DNA of 64,000 bases from Lutibaculum baratangense AMV1 (GTDB taxonomy: Bacteria; Pseudomonadota; Alphaproteobacteria; Rhizobiales; Tepidamorphaceae). Location: positions 37,533 to 101,532 of the forward strand of contig NZ_AWXZ01000014.1 of the NCBI RefSeq assembly GCF_000496075.1. Direction: 5' to 3'. This document shows positions 56,728 through 64,000 of the stretch, one piece after another (positions within the stretch are counted from its first letter, which is position 1; the number at the start of each line of letters is the position of its first letter). A program made the translations under genes and the position numbers. Under the pieces are notes generated by a model. The model was not told where the DNA came from, ran no database searches, and was given only the letters and a program-made list of their open reading frames with translations.

Positions 56728-58245
56728 ATGGAACACGCCATTCAGGGACTGCTTCTCCTGCTTCCTGCGGCATGGGCCGTCCCGGCCGGCCTGATGGCAG
56801 GGATGTTCATCGGTGCGATACCCGGCCTCAGCGGCAGCGGCATGCTCGCGGTTCTGCTCCCGGTGCTGGTGACGCTGCCCCCGGAAATCGGACTGATCTT
56901 CTCGATCAGCCTCTATGCCGGCGGCGAGGTCGGCAATTCCTACCCTTCCATCATTCTGAACATGCCGGGGGACGCCTCGGGCGCGATCACCGCCACCGAA
57001 GGGCATCCGCTGATGCTGCGCGGGCAGGGCGGGCAGGCGCTCGGGATGGCGGTCACCGCCTCGATGTTCGGCGCCATGCTGGCGGGCGTCGCCACGCTGT
57101 CGGCGACGCCGATGCTCGCTCAGGTGGCGCTGAAGTTCTCCTCCGTCGAGATCTGCATCATCGTGCTCTTCGGCATCACGGCGATCGCCCAGATCTCCGG
57201 CGGCGGCCTCCTGAAGGGGCTGCTCTTCGGCTTCCTCGGCCTGTTGATCGCCACCACCGGAACCGACCCGATGTGGGGCTCGTTCCGCGGCACGTTCGAC
57301 ATCGTCTATCTCTATGACGGCATTCCGGTCATTCCGGTCCTGATCGGGCTTCTCGCCTTCTCCGAGGTTCTTCTCGCGATGGAGGCGGGCGTCGAGAACC
57401 CCAAGGTCGACCGCAGCATCAGGATCACGCTGGCCTCCCTCTGGGAAGGCTTCGTCACGACGATCAAGCTGCCCTTCGTCGTGCTGCGCTCCGCGATCAC
57501 GGGCATTCTCGTCGGAGTCGTGCCGGGGGCGGGGACCACGATCGCGTCCTTCCTCTCCTACCAGCAGGCCATCTCGCTCGCGCCGCCGGAGGAGCGAAAG
57601 GAGTTCGGCAAAGGCTCGAAGCGGGGTCTCGTCGCGACCGACTGCGCCAACAATGCCTGCGTCGGCGGCACGCTCGTGCCGCTCCTGACGCTCGGAATCC
57701 CCGGCAGCTCCGCCGGCGCCGTGATGCTGGTCATCATGGCCTACCACAACCTGGAGGTCGGCCCGCGTCTCTTCGCCCGCCACGGCGACATCGCCTATGC
57801 CGTCCTGTGGTCGCAGTTCCTCGCGGCGACGCTGATGTTCGTGATCGGCTCGGTGATCGCCTGGTTCGCCTACCGGCTCGCCCTCATTCCGGTGAAGGTG
57901 CTGATCCCGGTCGTCGCCGTGTTCTGTCTGATCGGCTCCTTCGCGACGAACCAGTACGTGTTCGACATGGGGATCATGCTGCTCTTCGCGGTCATCGGCT
58001 ACGTCGCGAAGAAGCAAGGCTACTCCGTCGTGGCGCTGCTGCTCGGCGTGATCCTCGGCTCAGTCTTCGAGGCGCATCTCAACCGGGGCCTGCGAATGGG
58101 CTTCGGCTCGCCCGAAATCTTCTTCACACGGCCGCTCGCCCTGTTCCTTTGGGCACTGCTTCTCGCGATGCTGTTCGGCCCGCTCATCTGGAACCAGGTG
58201 AAGAAGCGGCGGGCCGCCGCCGGCGGGAGGCATCCGGCACCGTGA
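56728..58245 (+). CDS. tctA: tripartite tricarboxylate transporter large permease (TctA)
   Basis: Large membrane subunit of a TTT importer, 505 residues with about twelve hydrophobic segments. Landmarks: MFIGAIPGLSGSGMLAVLLPV, SLYAGGEVGNSYPSIILNMPGDASG, GVVPGAGTTIASFLSYQQA and NACVGGTLVPLLTLGIPGS. It appears full length. The TctB partner next to it is truncated and no TctC receptor is in the window, so it can work only if the partners are encoded elsewhere. GGGCTCC precedes the ATG weakly. Confidence 0.94.
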   Translation: MEHAIQGLLLLLPAAWAVPAGLMAGMFIGAIPGLSGSGMLAVLLPVLVTLPPEIGLIFSISLYAGGEVGNSYPSIILNMPGDASGAITATEGHPLMLRGQGGQALGMAVTASMFGAMLAGVATLSATPMLAQVALKFSSVEICIIVLFGITAIAQISGGGLLKGLLFGFLGLLIATTGTDPMWGSFRGTFDIVYLYDGIPVIPVLIGLLAFSEVLLAMEAGVENPKVDRSIRITLASLWEGFVTTIKLPFVVLRSAITGILVGVVPGAGTTIASFLSYQQAISLAPPEERKEFGKGSKRGLVATDCANNACVGGTLVPLLTLGIPGSSAGAVMLVIMAYHNLEVGPRLFARHGDIAYAVLWSQFLAATLMFVIGSVIAWFAYRLALIPVKVLIPVVAVFCLIGSFATNQYVFDMGIMLLFAVIGYVAKKQGYSVVALLLGVILGSVFEAHLNRGLRMGFGSPEIFFTRPLALFLWALLLAMLFGPLIWNQVKKRRAAAGGRHPAP

Positions 58246-58286
58246 GCGCCTCCTCCACACAACCAGAACCCCATGGAGACCCCAGA

Positions 58287-59660
58287 ATGAACGTGAATGT
58301 CGAGCCGGTATCGCCGGTGATGGAGAGGCTGAGCGCCTACATCTTCGAGGCGCTGCGGGCCGAGCCGCCGGCCGAGGTCGTGGAGAAGGGCAAGCACCAC
58401 CTGCTCGACACGGTGGCCGCCATGGTCTCGGGGGCGAGGCTGAAGCCCGGCCGCATCGCCATCTCCTACGTCGACTCCCTCGGCGGGGCGCCGCAGTGCA
58501 CGGTGATCGGCTCCAAGACCCTCAACAATCCGGTCAACGCCGCCCTCGCGAACGGCATGCACGGCCATGCCGACGAAACCGACGACTCCCACCTCGGCGC
58601 CCGCTTCCATCCGGGCTGCGGCGTCGTCCCTGGCGCCCTGGCGGCGGCCGAGCTGAAGGGCCGCAGCGGCGCCGATCTCCTCAAGGCGGTCATCCTCGGC
58701 TACGACGTCGGCGTCCGCTTCAACTACTCGATGGGTCCGCGCAAGGTCTATTCCGGCGGTCACAGCACGCACAGCGTCGGCACGCTCTTCGGGGCGTCGG
58801 CCGCCGCCGCCGCTCTCATGCAGGAGACGCAGCTGCAGGTGCAGCACCAGCTCTCCTACACGGTGCAACAGGCGTCGGGCGTCCAGTGCTGGATCCGCGA
58901 TGACCAGCACATCGAGAAGGCGTTCGACTTCGGCGGCATGACGGCGCGGAACGCCCTGTCGGCGGCGACGATGGTCGCCCACGGATGCACCGGCGTCGAC
59001 GATGCGCTGTCGGGCTACCTCAACTTCTTCTCCGCTTTCGCAGACGACCCCCAGCCCGACGCGCTGATCGACGGGCTCGGCTCGCGCTGGGAGATCCTGG
59101 AGGCGAGCATCAAGAAGTGGTGCGTCGGCTCGCCCTGCCAGGCCGTGCTCGACGCGGTGACGATCCTGATGGAAACCGAGGGCCTCAGCGCCGACGATGT
59201 CGAGGCGATCACGCTCGAGATGCCGGACGATCGAGCCCACCTCGTCGACAACCGGCCGATGCCGAACGTCAACGTTCAGCAGCTCGTCTCCCTCGCCCTC
59301 GTCGACCGCGGGCTGACCTTCGAGGCCGCGCACGATTACGACCGGATGAACGACCCCGCGGTGCAGGAGATCCGCCGCCGCATCGACCTCGTCTACAGTC
59401 CGGAGCTGACCGAGGCGCGGCCGGCGCGGCAGGCCATCATGAGCGTCAGGACGAAGAGCGGCCGCGAGCTTCGCCATCACACGATCGCCGTGAAAGGTAC
59501 GCCGGCCAACAGGATGACGCGCGACGAGGTCGTCGCCAAGGCGCGCGACCTGATGGAGCCACATGTCGGCCAGGAGACGAGCGACCGGCTCATCGACTCG
59601 CTCCTGAATATCGAGACGCTGAAGGATCTCTCCAGCTTGCGGCCGCTCCTGCAGGCGTAA
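58287..59660 (+). CDS. MmgE/PrpD family protein
   Basis: Protein of 457 residues of the 2-methylcitrate dehydratase/cis-aconitate decarboxylase fold family. Landmarks: LLDTVAAMVSGARLKPGR, NAALANGMHGHADETDDSH, HPGCGVVPGALAAAE, GYDVGVRFNYSMG and HSVGTLFGASAAAAAL. ATG at 58287 preceded by GGAGA. Position after tctA suggests a tricarboxylate or related dicarboxylate as substrate, but many members act on other compounds; no prpB or prpC is near. Confidence 0.92.
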   Translation: MNVNVEPVSPVMERLSAYIFEALRAEPPAEVVEKGKHHLLDTVAAMVSGARLKPGRIAISYVDSLGGAPQCTVIGSKTLNNPVNAALANGMHGHADETDDSHLGARFHPGCGVVPGALAAAELKGRSGADLLKAVILGYDVGVRFNYSMGPRKVYSGGHSTHSVGTLFGASAAAAALMQETQLQVQHQLSYTVQQASGVQCWIRDDQHIEKAFDFGGMTARNALSAATMVAHGCTGVDDALSGYLNFFSAFADDPQPDALIDGLGSRWEILEASIKKWCVGSPCQAVLDAVTILMETEGLSADDVEAITLEMPDDRAHLVDNRPMPNVNVQQLVSLALVDRGLTFEAAHDYDRMNDPAVQEIRRRIDLVYSPELTEARPARQAIMSVRTKSGRELRHHTIAVKGTPANRMTRDEVVAKARDLMEPHVGQETSDRLIDSLLNIETLKDLSSLRPLLQA

Positions 59661-59669
59661 GCGCAAGAT

Positions 59670-59699
59670 GGCCGTCGACCTCTCTTTTGGTCGACGGCC
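59670..59699 (+). terminator. hairpin after the MmgE/PrpD gene
   Basis: Perfect 11-base inverted repeat GGCCGTCGACC ... GGTCGACGGCC around the loop TCTCTTTT, 10 bases after the stop. No T run follows the stem. It separates the transporter/PrpD genes from the GntR regulator. Confidence 0.6.
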
Positions 59700-59761
59700 T
59701 CGCCGGTCTCGGATATTGCGGGATCTCCCACCGATCCGCGGCTTCGAATCAGGGTCCTCCG

Positions 59762-60409
59762 ATGGACAATTCAGGGATCCCCCGCGCCGACCTCGTCTAC
59801 AACTGGATCAAGACCAGGATCCGGGAGGGCAGCCTGCGGCCCGGCACCAGGCTTCGCGAGGCGGAACTCGCGGAGGTCGTCGGCGTCAGCCGCACGCCCG
59901 TGCGCGAGGCCATCAACCGGCTGATCTCGGAAGGCCAGCTCGTCATGGGCCCGGGTCGCGGCTTCACCGTCGCGAAGCTCGACCGCCAGCAGGTCATCGA
60001 GCTCTACGCGCTCCGCGAGTTCCTGGAGGCAGCCTCCGCGCGCTTCGCCGCCCAGCACGCTTCGGAACCGGAGATCGAGTCCCTGCGCGAGCTCCTCGAC
60101 GGCAGCCGGGTTCTCTTCGACGACCCGCCACAGCTCGCCATCCTCAACAAGCGCTTCCACCTGGCGATCAGCAGCGCCGGCCACAACCGCTATTCGGAGC
60201 AGGCACTGACGCGGCTTGCCGACTTCCTCGGCCTCGTGCCCGGCACGACCTTCCAGATGGAGGGCCGACCGGCGGCAGTGTACGAGGAGCATAAGGCCAT
60301 TCTCGATGCGATCGCCGATCGCGATGCCGACCGCGCGGAGGCCGCGGCGCGCTATCACATCCACCACGCCGGAAAGGCGCGGCTCAAGCTCCTGTTCGAC
60401 CAGATCTAG
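59762..60409 (+). CDS. GntR family regulator (FadR/FCD type)
   Basis: Transcription regulator of 215 residues. The N-terminal winged helix reads GSLRPGTRLREAELAEVVGVSRTPVREAINRLISEGQL, and the C-terminal FCD helical domain contains ELYALREFLEAASARFAAQH, LNKRFHLAISSAGHN and EEHKAILDAIADRDADRAEAAARYHIHHA, whose His residues fit the metal-binding FCD pattern. Likely controls the upstream tctA-prpD genes. ATG at 59762. Confidence 0.92.
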   Translation: MDNSGIPRADLVYNWIKTRIREGSLRPGTRLREAELAEVVGVSRTPVREAINRLISEGQLVMGPGRGFTVAKLDRQQVIELYALREFLEAASARFAAQHASEPEIESLRELLDGSRVLFDDPPQLAILNKRFHLAISSAGHNRYSEQALTRLADFLGLVPGTTFQMEGRPAAVYEEHKAILDAIADRDADRAEAAARYHIHHAGKARLKLLFDQI

Positions 60410-60489
60410 GTCACGGACTCACCGCGTTACCACAATCGACGAGCTCTCTTTCGAATCCGGTGATCGTTTCCCCGGCTTGGGCCGGAGCG

Positions 60490-60690
60490 AGGGGATGGCG
60501 GTGACGCGGCTGCGGGAGGCGGACGACAGTTCTAGCTCGGCCATGAACTTCGGCATCGGCTCGGGGTTCTTGTTGGCGATGGCGAGCCGGGCGGCGGCGG
60601 GACGTAGCCGGCCGGCGTCTTCAGGGGGGTGGGCATCTCCTTGAGGTTCTTCTCGGTCTCCGCCCATCGCCCATAGGCCGAAGCCCATCC
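60490..60690 (-). pseudogene. phage terminase small subunit (P27-like) remnant
   Basis: On the minus strand, AYGRWAETEKNLKEMPTPLK and TPAGYVPPP are followed, after a change of frame in a GC-rich run, by RLAIANKNPEPMPKFMAEL and SSASRSRVTAIP. Together these resemble the C-terminal half of P27-family terminase small subunits. The N-terminal half is absent and the frame is broken. The rest of the 450 bases between the GntR gene and 60859 shows nothing else I can name. Confidence 0.6.
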
Positions 60691-60858
60691 ACCTGGTGCT
60701 TACGGGAGTCCCTGGGAAGCTACGGGTGGATGGAGCGTCCGCTCATGCCACATCCCTCCGGGCCGGATTATTCTCCTGCGGCAGGCGCATACCGGGTTGA
60801 TAAGCGCCGCGGGCAGAGCGAACGGTGCTGTCACGGACGATCGCAAGGGAAGCCGGAC

Positions 60859-61081
60859 ATGACCCGCCGCGCCACGGACGACGCCGGGGCACTCGCCTCC
60901 TTCCTCGCGAAGAAGGCCGAGATCGACGCGATGCTCGCAAGGCTCCAGGCGCTCAGCGACGACCATCGCCACGAGCCCGGAGGAGGTCGGCTGGGCCCAT
61001 GTCGGCACGTTCGAGCAATACGCAAGCTTCTTGAAGGGGATCACCGGCAGCGCCTTCCGGGAGGGCGAGTACGCCGAGTGA
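60859..61081 (+). pseudogene. small conserved hypothetical protein, frameshifted
   Basis: Starts ATG with AAGGGA upstream: MTRRATDDAGALASFLAKKA, then EIDAMLARLQALSDDH. One extra base in the CATCGCCACG run near 60972 shifts the frame; the second part continues SPEEVGWAHVGTFEQYASFL, then a KGITGSAFREGEYAE end and stop at 61079-61081. I recall intact versions of about 70-75 residues as hypothetical genes in alphaproteobacterial phage-like islands, often beside DUF3489 genes as here; this recollection is unchecked. Function unknown. Confidence 0.65.
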
Positions 61082-61159
61082 GGGAGGCCTCCCGGGGTCC
61101 AGCCCGCGCGCTCGCGGGCTCATCCCCGTAGAAGGGCCAGCACCGTGCGGGTCCCCGAC

Positions 61160-61260
61160 ATGGAGACGACGATGACACGGCTTTCCGACACACAGGCTCT
61201 GATCCTCAGTGCTGCGGTTCAGCGGGACGACCGGATCGCCCTGCCGCTCCCCGCAAGCCG
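61160..61260 (+). pseudogene. DUF3489 protein, N-terminal fragment
   Basis: METTMTRLSDTQALILSAAV and QRDDRIALPLPA match the opening of DUF3489 proteins (MTKLSDTQ...LSAA...LLPLP). After about 33 codons the match stops at around 61258, where sequence of an enolase-superfamily gene begins on the other strand; the frame ends at 61309 in foreign sequence. A recombination or deletion joint lies here. Confidence 0.65.
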
Positions 61261-61261
61261 G

Positions 61262-61497
61262 CCGCCGCCATGTGCAGATGGATCATCTGCAGGTTCCACG
61301 GCGAGATAGCCACCCCGCGCGCCGTGGCCAGCGCATGGATGCGGAGTCAGTCGGTGATGCCGCCGGTCGGCGCCGCGTTCGGCTGGATCATGTCGACGCC
61401 GGCTTCGTCGATCAGTCGCTCGAACTCCATCAAACCGATATTCTGCTCGCCGCTATCCCGCGCCACCGGGCCGGGCCAGGCTTCGGCAAACACTGGT
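61262..61497 (-). pseudogene. mandelate racemase/muconate lactonizing-type fragment
   Basis: The minus strand encodes the C-terminal part of an enolase-superfamily enzyme: PVFAEAWPGPVARDSGEQNI, GLMEFERLIDEAGVDMIQPN, AAPTGGITD, a TGA at 61349-61347, then LRIHALATARGVAISPWNL and QMIHLHM. The TGA stands where a Trp codon would fit (one base change). Both ends are missing, so it is a dead fragment. Confidence 0.7.
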
Positions 61498-61581
61498 CAT
61501 CGTGTCCAGAAGCGTCGTCGGGAGCGGCCGCGAGCACGTGGTGCACGGCGATCTCTGCCCGGCCGAGCGGCCTCTCGCACC

Positions 61582-62727
61582 TCATGCGTGCGATGGGGCG
61601 CCCAACGCCTCCTTCAGGATGATCTCGTATTGCTCCCGGCCGAGAGGCCGGGCGTTGGTCGCATGGGAATGGTCCTGCATCGCGGCGTCCGGGATCGTGG
61701 CGAGGATCGCCTCGTCGACGCCCATGCTGCGAAGGTCCGCGGGCAGGCCCAGGCGGGCGTTCAGCTGCGTCACGAAGTCGGCGAGGTCGGCGTCCGGTGC
61801 GAGGTCGAGCGTCCGGCGGATGGCGGCGTACTTCGTCTTCGCCGCAGGCTCGTTCATGCGCAGGACGGGCGGCAGCAGCACCGCGTTCAGCGTCCCGTGA
61901 TGAAGCGAGGGCTCCTTCAGACCGCCGAGGGGATGCGAAAGGGCATGGACCGCTCCCAACCCCTTCTGGAAGGTCAGTCCTCCCTCGAGGGCAGCCATCA
62001 TCATCTCGTGGCGGGCCTCGCGGTTGCTGCCGTCGCTGCAGGCCCTCTCGATATGACCGATCGCCCGCCGCAGTCCGTCGAGCGCGATCGCCTCTGCCGG
62101 CGGATTGATGCGCGGGCTGAGATAGGTCTCGAGGCAGTGCGTCACCGCGTCCATGCCGGTCGCGGCGGTCAGGCCGCGCGGCAGGCCCAGCGTCAGTTCG
62201 GGGTCGCAGATGGCGCGCTTCGGAATGAGATAAGGCGAGATGAAGCCGAGCTTCCGCCCTTCGCGAAGCGTGATGAGCGCGGCCCGGCCGACCTCGCTGC
62301 CCGTTCCCGCGGTGGTCGGCACGGCGATCAGCGGGGGCATGTCGGGCCCGATCCGGCCGACGCCGCCAGCATTGGCGGCATATTGCGACAGCGGCGCGGG
62401 ATGCGCCGCAAGGAGCGCCACCGCCTTCGCCAGATCGATCGGCGAGCCGCCGCCGATCGCCACCAGGCCGTCGCATCGTTCTTCGCGATACGTCGCGAGC
62501 GCCAGCTCGACCGCTTCCTCGGTCGGGTTCGCCGGCGTTCCGGTGAACGTGGGAAGATCCCGCAGGCCCGTTGCCGCCGCCACCTGCGCAGCAATGCCCG
62601 CCGCCGCGACGCCGGCGTCGGTCACGACGAGAGGGCGGCGAAGCTTCAGTTCGCGCACATCGTCGGCGATGGCGGCGGTCGCGCCGAACTCGAAGCGGAT
62701 GGTGGTCAGATACTGGATGATCGACAT
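61582..62727 (-). CDS. iron-containing alcohol dehydrogenase
   Basis: NAD(P)-dependent group III alcohol dehydrogenase of 381 residues. Nucleotide binding: VAIGGGSPIDLAKAVALL and VPTTAGTGSEVGRAALI. Metal ligands are an Asp and His in GMDAVTHCLETYL, and later His residues in VHALSHPLGGLKEPSLHHG. ATG at 62727 starts the barrel-like N-terminus (MSIIQYLTTIRFEFGATA). Maleylacetate reductases share this fold, so an aromatic-degradation role is possible. It stands between an enolase-like fragment and an IS fragment, and appears intact. Confidence 0.92.
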   Translation of the reverse strand: MSIIQYLTTIRFEFGATAAIADDVRELKLRRPLVVTDAGVAAAGIAAQVAAATGLRDLPTFTGTPANPTEEAVELALATYREERCDGLVAIGGGSPIDLAKAVALLAAHPAPLSQYAANAGGVGRIGPDMPPLIAVPTTAGTGSEVGRAALITLREGRKLGFISPYLIPKRAICDPELTLGLPRGLTAATGMDAVTHCLETYLSPRINPPAEAIALDGLRRAIGHIERACSDGSNREARHEMMMAALEGGLTFQKGLGAVHALSHPLGGLKEPSLHHGTLNAVLLPPVLRMNEPAAKTKYAAIRRTLDLAPDADLADFVTQLNARLGLPADLRSMGVDEAILATIPDAAMQDHSHATNARPLGREQYEIILKEALGAPSHA

Positions 62728-62822
62728 CTCGGCGGTGCCTTCAGGTCGGACAGGAGGCGGTCGCCTGACCGCACGGGTGCCGACCGGCAACCACCCGTCT
62801 CGTGCTCAGTCTGCGGTACCGG

Positions 62823-63663
62823 ATGTCTACGAAAAATCGGCCGCTCATCCAACCGGAGAACGCGGAGCTCGACCGCCATGGCCTCGTGAGCCAGGCCCGC
62901 AGGAGGAACCGGGCGAAGGCTGGGGGCACCCCGCTCACCCAAGCCGTCCGTCCCAACGATCTCTGGTGCGCCGACTTCAAGGGCGAGTTCAAGCTCGGCA
63001 ATGGCCGCTACTGTTACCCCCTGACGGTCACCGACCAGGCTTCGCGCTACCTGCTCCTCGCCGAAGCGCTCGAATCGGTCCGCGAGGCGCCGGTCATCGA
63101 AGCCTTCGCGCGGCTGTTCAGGGACCGTGGCTTGCCTCACGGGATCAGGAGCGACAACGGGGTTCCCTTCGCCAGCCCGAACGGGCTCTACAACCTCTCG
63201 CGGCTTTCCGTCTGGTGGCTGAGGCTGGGCATCACCATCGAGCGCATCGAGCCGGGCCATCCGCAACAGAACGGCCGGCACGAGCGCATGCATCTGACGC
63301 TGAAGAAGGAGGCGACCCGCCCACCGGGCGTCAACATCCTGCAGCAACAGGCTCGATCCGATGCGTTCCTGAGCGAATTCAACGAGGAGCGGCCGCACGA
63401 AGCGCTCGCCATGAAGACGCCGGCCGAGATCCATTCGCCCTCGTCACGCCCCTGCCAGGGCCTGCCGGAGCTGACCTATCCCTTGCACGACAAGGACATC
63501 ATGGTCACCGCCTGCGGCCGCATCTGCATGATGAAGAAGAAAATCAACGTCTCGACCGTGCTCGCCGGCCAGAGGCTCGGAATCAAGGAAGTCGACGACG
63601 GCATCTGGCTCGTCAGCTTCATGCGCTACGATCTGAGATATATCGAAACTTGCCGCGAGTCCG
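62823..63663 (+). mobile_element. IS481-family transposase, truncated at both ends
   Basis: DDE transposase core of the IS481 type. From about 62868 the sequence reads LDRHGLVSQARRRNRAKAGG, then NDLWCADFKGEFKLGNGRYC (first Asp), GIRSDNGVPFASPNGLYNLS (second Asp), PGHPQQNGRHERMHLTLKKEA (Glu, in adjoining parts) and a C-terminal DDGIWLVSFMRYDLRYIET. The helix-turn-helix N-terminus is missing, homology fades near 63655, and the frame runs on to 63860 in unrelated sequence. I found no terminal inverted repeats. Not mobile by itself. Confidence 0.85.
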
Positions 63664-63786
63664 ATCGTGATCCGACTTATAACCCTTCTCCACTGACAGC
63701 TCCGCGCCCAAACCGGTCGTACATTCGAGCGAGCCTCGTTGCGAAAGCAGTCGCAGCTTTTCGACGGGGAAGCCGAGCGCGCCACT

Positions 63787-64000
63787 TTAGTAGTTGGTCG
63801 AACTCGAGCTTGAAAACGGCGTGCTCAGCCGGGGCACGCAGCTCGCCCACCCGTCGATGATCCTGACGGCGAGCTGCGTGTCGTAAAGCCCGCTCAGCGC
63901 TTCCGCGGTGAGCGTTTCCGCCGTGCGGCCGAAGGCGGTGAGCTCGCCGTGCTTGATGAGAGCGGCGAGGTGGGTGCAGGCGAAGGCATGCTCGGGATGG
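63787..64000 (-). CDS. ABC transporter ATP-binding protein (iron/siderophore type), C-terminal end
   Basis: About 70 C-terminal residues of an ABC ATPase whose start lies beyond the right edge: HPEHAFACTHLAALIKHGEL, TAFGRTAETLTAEALSGLYD and TQLAVRIIDGWASCVP. The H-loop-like HPEHA, the GELTAFG turn and the LTAEALSGLYD end fit FecE/FhuC-type siderophore or haem importers. The stop (TAA, 63789-63787) is preceded by an unusual Ser-rich end (STPFSSSSTNY). The IS481 fragment lies about 125 bases beyond the stop. Confidence 0.75.
   Translation of the reverse strand, partial: HPEHAFACTHLAALIKHGELTAFGRTAETLTAEALSGLYDTQLAVRIIDGWASCVPRLSTPFSSSSSTNY

Noticed and set aside
61430..62476. Minus-strand 348-codon frame inside the alcohol dehydrogenase region
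   Set aside because: Out-of-frame shadow of the dehydrogenase; Arg/Gly-rich with no motif.

Overview
The window is about 64 kb of very GC-rich bacterial chromosome with tightly packed genes. Several features point to an alphaproteobacterium, most likely of the Rhizobiales/Hyphomicrobiales type: an IalB-family exported protein, a phosphatidylcholine synthase, the recG / sdhE-mfd arrangement, HspQ, a stand-alone CobE-like protein, an HWE-family hybrid histidine kinase, and many TRAP, ABC and tripartite tricarboxylate transport genes. This placement is inferred from gene content; no rRNA is present.

Layout. (1) 1-8.4 kb: a 5'-truncated aldo/keto reductase; small envelope genes (LprI-like, YdcF-like); coaD; a tandem pair of exported and cytosolic cyclophilins; queA-tgt; tRNA-Lys(UUU); then leftward genes for a small membrane protein, a DUF4336 protein and a CobE-like protein. 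(2) 8.6-12.5 kb: a TadG-like VWA protein convergent with a large membrane HWE hybrid kinase. (3) 12.5-25 kb: housekeeping genes rpe, glmU, glmS, DUF502, recG (leftward), sdhE and mfd. (4) 25-35 kb: a DsbA-like oxidoreductase overlapping a family 5 solute-binding protein, IalB, HspQ, an AEC permease broken by a one-base frame change, a UbiH-like hydroxylase, pcs, a transketolase/AceE-like enzyme and a quinone oxidoreductase. (5) 35-39 kb: two overlapping genes for secreted proteins of unknown function; the first combines a propeller-like region, a peptidoglycan-binding-like domain and a repetitive His/Asp tail. (6) 39-47 kb: a complete BMP-type (nucleoside-like) ABC importer, malate synthase G and a LysR regulator. 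(7) 47-52 kb: a leftward dctP-dctQ-dctM TRAP importer followed by an amidase, a small membrane protein and the LysR gene. (8) 52-64 kb: an accessory region in visible decay. Intact genes (SDRs, TctA, MmgE/PrpD, a GntR regulator, an iron alcohol dehydrogenase) are mixed with fragments of an MFS permease, an NMT1/THI5-like binding protein, an amidase, TctB, a phage terminase small subunit, a DUF3489 protein, an enolase-superfamily enzyme and an IS481 transposase. The 3' end of an iron-type ABC ATPase runs off the right edge.

The most striking single observation is in tgt. Aligned by eye with the E. coli enzyme, three of the four zinc ligands appear replaced (Ser306, Met311 and Ala337; only Cys308 kept) in an otherwise intact gene in its usual operon. 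The second is the unrecognised secreted two-gene locus at 35-39 kb. I see no CRISPR array, no rRNA and no complete mobile element. I do not claim a proven new system: the two items above are the best candidates.
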